A stretch of 43,438 nucleotides of DNA from positions 1 to 43,438 of the forward strand of contig CALALB010000003.1 in assembly GCA_937923175.1 (NCBI GenBank). The letters run 5' to 3'. The translations under genes were made by a program, and so were the position numbers. The stretch comes from an uncultured Chromatiaceae bacterium (GTDB lineage: Bacteria; Pseudomonadota; Gammaproteobacteria; Chromatiales; Chromatiaceae). Below, in pieces: positions 25,553 to 32,518 of the stretch (positions are counted from its first letter, which is position 1; every line of letters starts with the position of its first letter). The notes under the pieces are model-generated. The model was not told where the DNA came from. It searched no databases and saw nothing but the letters and a program-made list of their open reading frames with translations.

Positions 25553-28366
25553 TCAAGCGGATATTTGAGCCGGGTTAAGGGTTCGAGGAAGGATCAGCGG
25601 TCCAAGGGCTAAGATAGATAGGGCATCTTCATCCGCGAATGCCTGGAGCGCGCGCTCGAGGCGCCATGCCGCTTTCCCAAAAGCATGATAAATCGCCGTT
25701 CGGTGCTCGGCGAACAGGCGATTGGCACGCGTATCATCCTGGGCCAACAGGTTTGCAAGCTTCTCTAGACGAGAGACTAGGCTGTCCGGTCTGGCGGTCG
25801 GGGATGTGGTTTCACCCAAGCTTCCCCGCAAGCCGAGCTGGCCAACCAGGGTCGTCAATGCCGCATTCAAGTCCTCGGCCAGGACCTGAAGATCAGCGCC
25901 TGGGCAGCCGCGGCGCGCGGCCTGTTCCAGCGCCCTGGCCTGTTCCTGAACAGCGCAAGCCCCGAGGCAGGCCGCTGCCTCTTCAAGACGGCGGGCGCAG
26001 TCAACCAGCCGCTCTCGATCCCCCCGGGCGAGCGCCTCGGCCAATTGGACCTGGGCCGCGGGCAGGATATCAGCGAGGCATTGTGAGTCCCGATGGAACC
26101 TGCGCTCGTCCTGCAGCTGGGCAGCCCTGGGGTCTGGATCATAGACAGCAGGAGGCCTGGGCTCAGTCCGTTGCGCCCTGTCTAGCCGAACCGATCGGTT
26201 CCCGGCGTTGGGCCGGGCTGTTTTGGCTGGTAACCAGCGGGCGATGACCTGGGCCAGCTGATTGGGAGCGATCGGCTTGGTGAGAAAGTCATTCATACCA
26301 GCCTCAAGACAGCCTTGCCGATCGCTGGCAAGGGGATTGTCAGTCATCCCCAGGATCGGCAGACTCTGGTTCTGGTATTGGGGATGGCTGCGGATGATCC
26401 GGGTGGCGGCCAGGCCATCTAGAACCGGCATCTGGATATCCATGAGGACCAGGTCGAATGGCTCGCGCACCAAGGCCTCGATGGCCTCCTGGCCATTGGC
26501 GACCGCTTTAACCTGAGCGCCGGCAGACTCGAGCAGGGCGCAGATGGCCTCTTGGTTAAGTGGATGTGCCTCAGCAACTAGGATACGGGCTGCAAACTGG
26601 GGGAGGGGTATAGGGTCCATCGAGTTGGCTGGTGACGCAAGCTGTGGGTTTGGTCCCAGAGCGGACCCGATTCCTAGGGGGATCTCGAACCAAAAGGTGC
26701 TGCCTGCCCCCGGTTGGCTCTCGACCCCGATCCGCCCACCCATGCGTTCGATCAAATGTTTGCTGATCGTTGGACCCAAACCTGTCCCGCCGTACTTTCT
26801 GGTCGTCCCGATCTCGGCCTGCTCGAAGGGTTTGAAGATCCGTTTCAGCTGCGCTGCGGTCATACCGATGCCGCTGTCCCGTACTGTCCAGCGGATCCAC
26901 AGGGTATCAGACGCTGTACCCGGCCTATTCAGGGTTTGGGCAGTGAGTTCAACCCAACCGCGCTCAGTAAACTTGACAGCATTGCTGAGCAGATTGAGCA
27001 GATTGAGCAGTACTTGGCTGATGCGCACGCTATCGCCATGCAAGTGCAGCGGAAGACCCCCGAGATCGACCCTCAGTTCAAGGCCCTTGGCCTGGGCTTG
27101 GGGGGCAACCAGATCGACGATCTGTCTACCCAACTGCTCAGAGACGAAATCATGCGGATCGATCTTAAGAAACCCGGACTCGATCTTGGAAAAATCCAGG
27201 AGGTCATTGACGACCTGGAGGAGATGCCGGGTCGCATTATTGAGTCTAGCAAGCCAATCGGCCTGCTGAGGGCTAAGCGACTCCTGTCCGCTGAGATGCG
27301 TATAGCTGAGGATCGCATTCAAGGGGGTGCGGATCTCATGGCTCATCGTCGCTAAAAAGGCGCTTTTGGCGCGATTCGCGCTTTCAGCCTCGGCCTTGGC
27401 GGCGGCGAATTCAGCGGTCCGCAGGGCCACCAGCTCCTCGAGATGCTCGCGATAGTCTGCAAGCTGGTGCTCTAGCTCGAGGCGTTCGGTGACATCCTGC
27501 ACCGTCCCTAGGACCTCGATTGGCTGACCCTCTGCATCGCAGATGACCTCGGCGCCTTCCTCGACCCATGGGGTCGCGATCCGATGGATGACTTGGTAAG
27601 GCGCGCCGCTGAGCGCCTGATCCCAGGCCCGATCGACAAGCTGAACGTCTTCCGGCAGGACGCACGGTTCAAAGCGCTCGGGGGTGATCGGGGTATCGGG
27701 TGAAATGCCAAAGATCCGATAGGTCTCATCCGACCAAGTCAGACGGTTCGTCGAAGAGTCGAAATGCCAATAACCCATCTTGGCGACCGACTGGGCGCGC
27801 TCAAGCAGCGAGCGATGGCGCTGTAGATCGGCCAAGAGCGCCTCGCGCTCGCGATTGAGCAAGACGATCCCTACCTGGGCAGCGAGCTGACAGCCGAATT
27901 GGATCTCGTTCGCATCCCAAACCCGGGGTCCACTGCGCTGTTCGAGGCATAGGACGCCGCGTGGGTTGGTGTCGGTGAGGATGGTACAAATGAGCAAGGC
28001 ACCGCTGCCAGCGAGCGCACCCTCGCCTTGTGCCCAACTGACCAAATCTGGATCGGTAGCCAGGTCCGAGATATCGAGATAGCGTCTTGATCTGAGGGAC
28101 TCCCAGAAGGGGGGAACAGGGTCAAGCTGTAGATGCAGGCCCTGGCTGTGCTGATCCATCTCCAGATCATAGAGATCCAGCAAATCGAGTCGCTTGCCCT
28201 TCTGCTCGGACAACCAGACTGAAACCCGGCTGATCCCAAGTCGCTGGGCAACCTGGGTGGTGAGCTCGCGCGCATAGGTAGCGATATCGCCGCTCCTGGC
28301 GGCGGGCGACAGGCTGAGGGTCCGGATCAGCTCATCCTGGAGACGCAGGCGGTGCATGGCGGACAT
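25553..28366 (-). CDS. Hybrid sensor histidine kinase (GAF-PAS-HisKA-HATPase-REC-HPt-like) with degenerate relay motifs
   Basis: The layout from an ATG at 28366 (937 residues) is: GAF (about 20-170), PAS (about 190-300), HisKA with SHEIRTPLNA (His 343), HATPase_c (about 440-565), receiver (about 593-710), and an HPt-like helical tail (about 735-830). The domains are complete but several key positions are unusual. The N box reads LLNLLNLLSNAVKFT, with an extra NLL. The G2 box has GTGLGPTIS, with Pro for the usual Leu. The receiver acidic pair reads EAH rather than ED or DD, although Asp 643, Thr 675 and Lys 697 remain. The HPt motif reads ARRLEEAAACLGA, with Arg 792 where the phosphorylated His is expected. 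Starts as far as 28564 (TTG) are possible. No response-regulator gene is adjacent. Confidence 0.9.
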   Translation of the reverse strand: MSAMHRLRLQDELIRTLSLSPAARSGDIATYARELTTQVAQRLGISRVSVWLSEQKGKRLDLLDLYDLEMDQHSQGLHLQLDPVPPFWESLRSRRYLDISDLATDPDLVSWAQGEGALAGSGALLICTILTDTNPRGVLCLEQRSGPRVWDANEIQFGCQLAAQVGIVLLNREREALLADLQRHRSLLERAQSVAKMGYWHFDSSTNRLTWSDETYRIFGISPDTPITPERFEPCVLPEDVQLVDRAWDQALSGAPYQVIHRIATPWVEEGAEVICDAEGQPIEVLGTVQDVTERLELEHQLADYREHLEELVALRTAEFAAAKAEAESANRAKSAFLATMSHEIRTPLNAILSYTHLSGQESLSPQQADWLARLNNATRHLLQVVNDLLDFSKIESGFLKIDPHDFVSEQLGRQIVDLVAPQAQAKGLELRVDLGGLPLHLHGDSVRISQVLLNLLNLLSNAVKFTERGWVELTAQTLNRPGTASDTLWIRWTVRDSGIGMTAAQLKRIFKPFEQAEIGTTRKYGGTGLGPTISKHLIERMGGRIGVESQPGAGSTFWFEIPLGIGSALGPNPQLASPANSMDPIPLPQFAARILVAEAHPLNQEAICALLESAGAQVKAVANGQEAIEALVREPFDLVLMDIQMPVLDGLAATRIIRSHPQYQNQSLPILGMTDNPLASDRQGCLEAGMNDFLTKPIAPNQLAQVIARWLPAKTARPNAGNRSVRLDRAQRTEPRPPAVYDPDPRAAQLQDERRFHRDSQCLADILPAAQVQLAEALARGDRERLVDCARRLEEAAACLGACAVQEQARALEQAARRGCPGADLQVLAEDLNAALTTLVGQLGLRGSLGETTSPTARPDSLVSRLEKLANLLAQDDTRANRLFAEHRTAIYHAFGKAAWRLERALQAFADEDALSILALGPLILPRTLNPAQISA
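26986..27008. repeat. 9-bp tandem repeat in the kinase N box
   Basis: The plus strand here reads agcagattg twice followed by agcag. On the coding strand this inserts three codons (Asn-Leu-Leu) into the ATP-binding N box of the hybrid kinase. The usual family pattern has one NLL before SNAVKFT; here there are two. Confidence 0.85.
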
Positions 28367-28663
28367 TCTGGTCGCGTTCAGGGCATTCACGCGCAGGGAT
28401 CTTACGCCAAATCGGCGCAATCGACCGCCTTCCCTGATGCTGGAGGGGAGTAAATGGACTATGACCTCCCGGCTTTGGCCTGTTTGGCTGAGAGACTGGG
28501 TCTCAAGCCAAGTCAGGTCCCCCCTTCTCGGGCGGGAGATAGAACCCCTGCTGGGATCTGGCAAGGCCTAGAATGGCTGTCTCTTCGGTCAAAAGAACAA
28601 TGGATCCATTTAGCTCGCTCAAGGTCATAGGTGCGGCCCAAGGCGTTCTCGAATAGGATCCGC

Positions 28664-29308
28664 TCAACCAGTTGGAAATCCCTCAAAAAAATCTACCAGG
28701 CCGCTGTCTAAAGCGTATTCAGCGCCAATGACCACCAACCCCTCCTCAGCGATCAGCCTTTCGATGATCGTCGAACCATGGCGCAATTGGTTGGCCGAGG
28801 CGCGGATATTGGCGCGCACCGCAGCCCGGCTTAGCGCGAGGCGATCATGGCGCAGCTCGGTCTCCACCAGGGTCAAGACAGCAGGCTTGATCCGTTCGAC
28901 GATCGAGGCGATATGGCGTGAGTCGCTGGTTTCGCCTGCAAGCAGGGTATCGAGTGTGGCATCGATAGCCCCGCAATGGGTATGTCCCAGGACCACCACC
29001 AGACGGGTGCCATAGCGCGAAACTGCAAACTCGACGCTGCCGATCTGGGAGGGGGCAACCACATTGCCGGCCACGCGGATCACGAATAGATCCCCCAATC
29101 CCTGGTCGAAGATGATCTCGGCAGGGACGCGTGCATCCGAACAGCCGAGGATCACCGCAAAAGGGGTTTGGCCAGCGACCAGCTCGGTGCGGCGCTGATA
29201 GCTCAGCAAGCGGTCGAGACTGGTCAGGTTCTGCACGAAACGGCGATTGCCTTCTTTGAGCCGGGCGAGTGCCTCCTGGGCCGAGCAGGGTGAATGTTGT
29301 CGCTGCAT
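28664..29308 (-). CDS. Beta-class carbonic anhydrase
   Basis: The enzyme interconverts CO2 and bicarbonate in the cytoplasm and would help carbon fixation, carboxylation reactions or pH balance. The 214-residue product has the beta-class zinc site. CSDARVPAE supplies Cys 56 with the Asp 58/Arg 60 dyad, and LGHTHCGAI supplies His 109 and Cys 112. FVIRVAGNVV and GSVEFAVSRYG are typical. It follows the DUF4405 gene with a 46-base gap on the same strand, so co-expression with moaA is possible. There are no carboxysome genes nearby. The ribosome site before the ATG at 29308 is weak. The 297 bases between this stop and the kinase start hold no supported gene. Confidence 0.96.
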   Translation of the reverse strand: MQRQHSPCSAQEALARLKEGNRRFVQNLTSLDRLLSYQRRTELVAGQTPFAVILGCSDARVPAEIIFDQGLGDLFVIRVAGNVVAPSQIGSVEFAVSRYGTRLVVVLGHTHCGAIDATLDTLLAGETSDSRHIASIVERIKPAVLTLVETELRHDRLALSRAAVRANIRASANQLRHGSTIIERLIAEEGLVVIGAEYALDSGLVDFFEGFPTG

Positions 29309-29354
29309 GCTTGGATGTCATCGAATGAGATGTTATTGGAAATGAGTAAGCTGA

Positions 29355-30221
29355 TCAGTGATTAGGGGATTGGGGCAGATCACCAGGGATCAGGATGATC
29401 TTGGCTAACTCGAGCGGGCGGATGGCGGCGCGCTCGGCAATGGATTTCAGGGTTTCGTCAAGATTCGCCTCGATCTCGCTGGCGGCAAGACGGGCGCGGG
29501 CCTCCTCAGGCTCTAGACCCTGTTGCTCGGCAAAGGCCCTCAGCGTCTGGGCGCCCAGACCGCTTCCTGCAAATCGTGCCTCGAGTGCTGAAGGCTCGGG
29601 CAGGCTGGGCCGGCTGCTGGGGATTAAGGCAAAGAGGGTAGCCGGTGTCGTCCCTTGCGAGCGGGCGATGGATTCCAGGTTGGTATTGGAATCCTCGATC
29701 TCGATCCCGGCGGCCCGCCAGGCAGCCAGGGCCTCCTCGAGCCGGAAACCGAGGCGCTCAGCCAAGACCGGCAGTGGACTTGCCTCGGCGCGTGGATAAG
29801 GAGGTCCGCTGTCCCAGCTTGCCTTTGCCCAGTCGTTGAGGGTAAAGAGCCAGCTAATCGGCGGTACTGAATACAAAGCGGCGAGCACCAGGGCGCAGAC
29901 GAGCGCCAGCGAGGCAAGGGACTCGCGTTTCAGGGCCAGATGACCCCTAACCCGCTCGACCAGATAACGCACGAAGGGCCTCCAGTTGAAATAAAGATGG
30001 ATGGCCCCGCTGATGATAAAGACCGCGCCGAACAGGATATGGAGATGGATCCAGCCCTCCCGGTCGAGCCCGGCCAGACGCCAGAAGATCCAATTGGCAA
30101 CCCGGCCAGGGGGGATGATATAGAGCACGACCCCGGTCAGGGTCAGCACAATAAATGACCAAGTGACTAGAAAGGCGATAAAGGCGCGGGCAGGATGGGC
30201 GTTTTTGAACATCTTAGCCAC
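29355..30221 (-). CDS. DUF4405 membrane protein with two tandem C-terminal repeats
   Basis: The function is unknown. The 288-residue protein has an N-terminal membrane part with helices at about 14-36, 60-80 and 103-120. Between and within them are GWIHLHILFGAVF and GAIHLYFNW, histidines placed as in DUF4405/cytochrome b-like bundles that may bind haem. The rest (about 150-285) is a soluble domain made of two similar ~50-residue units. The first begins LPVLAERLGFRLEEALAA and continues AGIEIED, then LESIARSQGTTPATL. The second begins LRAFAEQQGLEPEEARA and continues SEIEANLD, then LKSIAERAAIRPLEL. The start overlaps the moaA stop by eight bases, so the two genes are translationally coupled. The coupling suggests, but does not prove, a role tied to molybdoenzyme or anaerobic redox metabolism. 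Confidence 0.88.
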   Translation of the reverse strand: MAKMFKNAHPARAFIAFLVTWSFIVLTLTGVVLYIIPPGRVANWIFWRLAGLDREGWIHLHILFGAVFIISGAIHLYFNWRPFVRYLVERVRGHLALKRESLASLALVCALVLAALYSVPPISWLFTLNDWAKASWDSGPPYPRAEASPLPVLAERLGFRLEEALAAWRAAGIEIEDSNTNLESIARSQGTTPATLFALIPSSRPSLPEPSALEARFAGSGLGAQTLRAFAEQQGLEPEEARARLAASEIEANLDETLKSIAERAAIRPLELAKIILIPGDLPQSPNH

Positions 30222-31200
30222 CGGTCAAGGCCATGAACCGGACGATCTGCTGGGGCTGGGTATTGAACTGATGGCGCTCGGGTTTGGAAGCGATCGCCTG
30301 GAGCAGATGCTCTTTGAGCATCTCATCGCTGATCCCAGTGCGGATGATCTCGCCCAGTGGGTAACTGTGTTCATGACCCAAGCAGAGATATAGCCGGCCT
30401 TCTGCGCTTAATCGCACCCGATTGCAGGTCGCACAGAAATGCTGCGACAAGGGGGTGATAAAGCCGATGCGGGTCTGGGTGCTGGCCAGGCGATAATATC
30501 GCGCTGGTCCTCCCCCGGGCAGGAGATCGGGAATCAAATTGAATCTTTGTTCCAGACGCCGTCTAACGCCCTCCAAGGTTCCAGAGGCGCGCAGGGCTGC
30601 CTGACCGGTTTGGCCCATCGGCATGGGTTCGATCAGACGTAGGGTCAAACCGCGGGCAGCGCAATAATCGAGCAAAGGCTCGACCTCTGTATCATTGATG
30701 CCGACCATGACGACAGTATTGATGCGGATCGGTTCCAGACCAGCGGCTTGCGCAGCCTCAATACCGCGCAGGACCCGCTCGAGTTCACCGCCGGTCAACT
30801 GGCGAAAAATCATGGGATCCAGGCTATCCAGACTCACATTGACCCGCCGGACCCCAGCGCGCGCTAGAGACTGGGCAAGAGCCTCAAGCTGGGTGCCATT
30901 GGTTGAGAGCGACAGATCAGAGATGCCCGGGATCGCGGCCAGGCGGCTCGCCAGCTCGACGATTCCCCGTCGGGTCAGGGGTTCGCCGCCGGTTAGACGC
31001 ACCCGCTGCACACCAAATCCAGCAAAGGCAGCGACGATGCGTTCGATCTCGGCGAAATTTAGCCAATGCTTAGGCTCGGTAAAGCCTTTAAATCCCTTCG
31101 GTAGGCAATAGCTACATCTTAGGTCGCAGCGATCGGTGACTGACAGGCGTAGATATTCGATGCGCCGGCCAAAGGGGTCTATAAGTGGGGTTAGGGCCAT
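30214..31200 (-). CDS. moaA: GTP 3',8-cyclase MoaA
   Basis: MoaA is the radical-SAM enzyme that starts molybdenum-cofactor synthesis by cyclising GTP, with MoaC completing cPMP formation. The 328-residue product shows the radical-SAM cluster CDLRCSYC (Cys 25, 29, 32), LTGGEPLTRRG, LSLSTNGTQL and VNVSLDSLDP. The second cluster site is FCATCNRVRLS plus a later Cys in LYLCLG. It ends in Gly-Gly, as MoaA should. A GAGGAGA site lies just before the ATG. moaC is not in the window. The gene is separated from the moaB-moeA-moaD block by the toxin pair and 353 bases, so it probably has its own promoter; an AT-rich stretch at about 31240-31310 is the likely place. Confidence 0.98.
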   Translation of the reverse strand: MALTPLIDPFGRRIEYLRLSVTDRCDLRCSYCLPKGFKGFTEPKHWLNFAEIERIVAAFAGFGVQRVRLTGGEPLTRRGIVELASRLAAIPGISDLSLSTNGTQLEALAQSLARAGVRRVNVSLDSLDPMIFRQLTGGELERVLRGIEAAQAAGLEPIRINTVVMVGINDTEVEPLLDYCAARGLTLRLIEPMPMGQTGQAALRASGTLEGVRRRLEQRFNLIPDLLPGGGPARYYRLASTQTRIGFITPLSQHFCATCNRVRLSAEGRLYLCLGHEHSYPLGEIIRTGISDEMLKEHLLQAIASKPERHQFNTQPQQIVRFMALTGG

Positions 31201-31553
31201 CCGCCGGTCTCCTCGGTGGTTTGCGTAATGGCATATAGCCCAGAGATTTTTTATGGTTATCCAGAAAACTGGCTGAGAAATGATAAATCCTTTCTGGCAA
31301 ATCTAATTGGGTCTGTCAGCAAGGATCCGAATAGGGCCAGGTCAGGCTAGGGTGCCGTCTAAGGATACTTCGAAGAGGCCTGCAACAGGCCAGGCGGATA
31401 CGGCCACAATCAGCCAGCCATCTGGGGGTGCCTTCCCTAACCCGGCAAGTCTGTTACAAGGAGAGCTCTCGGTCAATCCCTGCTGCCCTGGATATTGGGC
31501 GCTGTCGATACAGGCGCGGCTGGCCTTTTTGGGTTAAGCACTCAGCGAGTGAA
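31201..31553. other. Upstream region of moaA
   Basis: No gene is supported here. Near moaA there is an AT-rich stretch with a hairpin: CCAGAAA (31261-31267) pairs with TTTCTGG (31291-31297) across a 23-base loop. A second, tight hairpin, GGCCTG-CAA-CAGGCC, lies at 31377-31391. I looked for the conserved Moco riboswitch pattern and could not recognise it. A CTTTTT run near 31523 lies just beyond the toxin stop, on the plus strand. The region could hold the toxin 3' end and moaA promoter and leader. Confidence 0.45.
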
Positions 31554-31817
31554 TCACGGCGCCTGGACGATCGCAAGCAGATGGATATCCGGGCCTTGGC
31601 GTTCATAGAGCAATGACCAACCTTGGATGCGGCAGGCGCGGATCCCCTCGTCTATGGGCCGCCCGAGGGGAGAGGTTAGGATGGGCAGGCGCTCGGCAGA
31701 CTCTATAACCTGCTCGACGAGACGGCGCGCCTCTACGGCCGAGCCGCGGGCGGTGAAGGCGGCGAGGGCCTCCAGATCCTCAAGCGCGGTGCGCGACCAG
31801 ATCAGCTCTCCAGCCAT
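31554..31817 (-). CDS. RelE/ParE-family toxin
   Basis: ParE and RelE-type toxins inhibit gyrase or cleave mRNA on ribosomes when freed from their antitoxin. The 87-residue product has the compact family fold. An N-terminal helix contains IWSRTALEDLEALAAF, followed by VEARRLVEQVIESAERL, PLGRPIDEGIRACRI and a C-terminal strand YERQGPDIHLLAIVQ. It overlaps the antitoxin gene by 16 bases, as is normal for such operons. Whether it is ParE (gyrase) or RelE (mRNase) cannot be told from these residues. It forms the last gene of the moaB-moeA-moaD cluster. Confidence 0.88.
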   Translation of the reverse strand: MAGELIWSRTALEDLEALAAFTARGSAVEARRLVEQVIESAERLPILTSPLGRPIDEGIRACRIQGWSLLYERQGPDIHLLAIVQAP

Positions 31818-32251
31818 CGATCGAGCCGCTGCTTGGCCTCGCTATTGAGATAGCCACGCCCCTGGGCGATGTCCTCCCGCCCCCGCTGGGCCTTTTCCAG
31901 GGCATACAGCTGCCACTGAATGTCTGCGAGCGAACAGTCCTCAGGCAATTGGCGCAACAGCTCAGCCACCAGCTGTTTGGCGTTCCTGGATGTCGGTTGG
32001 GTTAGGGTCGGAGAGAGTGGGCGCCGCGGGGTTGGGCGTTGCGGACCAGGTTCAGCAGGGCGGCTGGCAAGGGGTTCGCGCGGGCGGGCGGTCTCCCGCA
32101 GGGGGGGTAGGCGCTCGCCGCCCTCATCGATCCATCCCTTGGGCCCCCTGGTTGCGGATGAGCTGGGCGAGGGTTGCTGCCAGGTAGCGGGGGCCTCGGC
32201 TGGCAGTTCCATCGGGTCATCTGATGGATTAAGCGGGATATCGGGTTCCAT
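31802..32251 (-). CDS. Type II antitoxin with a long proline-rich N-terminal extension
   Basis: The last ~57 residues match the small antitoxins that pair with RelE/ParE toxins: KQLVAELLRQLPEDCSLADI, then QWQLYALEKAQRGREDIAQG, then GYLNSEAKQRLDRWL. Ordinary antitoxins of this type are about 75-85 residues. This one is 149, because it is preceded by about 90 residues rich in Pro, Arg, Ser and Glu with no recognised domain and probably disordered. The only in-frame ATGs are at residues 1 and 13, so the tail cannot easily be made alone except from a CTG or GTG codon near Leu-Val. The ATG comes three bases after the moaD stop, which suggests coupled translation. Fusion to a remnant of another gene is possible. 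Confidence 0.8.
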   Translation of the reverse strand: MEPDIPLNPSDDPMELPAEAPATWQQPSPSSSATRGPKGWIDEGGERLPPLRETARPREPLASRPAEPGPQRPTPRRPLSPTLTQPTSRNAKQLVAELLRQLPEDCSLADIQWQLYALEKAQRGREDIAQGRGYLNSEAKQRLDRWLES

Positions 32252-32254
32252 GGT

Positions 32255-32509
32255 CTAACCACCTGTCACCGGCGGGAAGAATGCGACCTCATCGCCATCA
32301 TGTACCGCGGACTCGGGTTGGGCGAGCTCCTGATTGACCGCCGCCAGTAAGCGCTGCTCAGGGGCAAATGCCTCACCCCAAACCCCGCCGCGTTTGTGCA
32401 AGGACTCGCGCACTGCCGCGACTGTTGTGAGGTCCTCACCCCAGTCCAAATGTTCCTCAGCGACCCCGAGGCGCTCGCGCAGGCTGGCAAAATAGCGAAG
32501 CCATAGCAT
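32255..32509 (-). CDS. moaD: Molybdopterin synthase small subunit MoaD
   Basis: MoaD is the ubiquitin-fold sulfur carrier that, as a C-terminal thiocarboxylate, donates sulfur to cPMP with MoaE. The 84-residue product has the family length, starts LWLRYFASLRERLG, and ends PPVTGG with the essential Gly-Gly. It follows moeA by nine bases and is followed by the antitoxin after three bases. moaE is not in this window, so its partner must be elsewhere. The gene neighbourhood supports the call. Confidence 0.96.
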   Translation of the reverse strand: MLWLRYFASLRERLGVAEEHLDWGEDLTTVAAVRESLHKRGGVWGEAFAPEQRLLAAVNQELAQPESAVHDGDEVAFFPPVTGG

Positions 32510-32518
32510 GGCAGGATG

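Noticed and set aside
26544-27355. Two long plus-strand frames within the hybrid kinase gene
   Set aside because: They are antisense to conserved HATPase and HisKA sequence and have no domain of their own.
31201-31553. Moco riboswitch in front of moaA
   Set aside because: I could not find the conserved motif by eye; only unspecific hairpins are present.
31428-31616. A 62-codon plus-strand frame between moaA and the toxin
   Set aside because: It has no ribosome site and no recognised domain, and overlaps the 3' end of the toxin gene.
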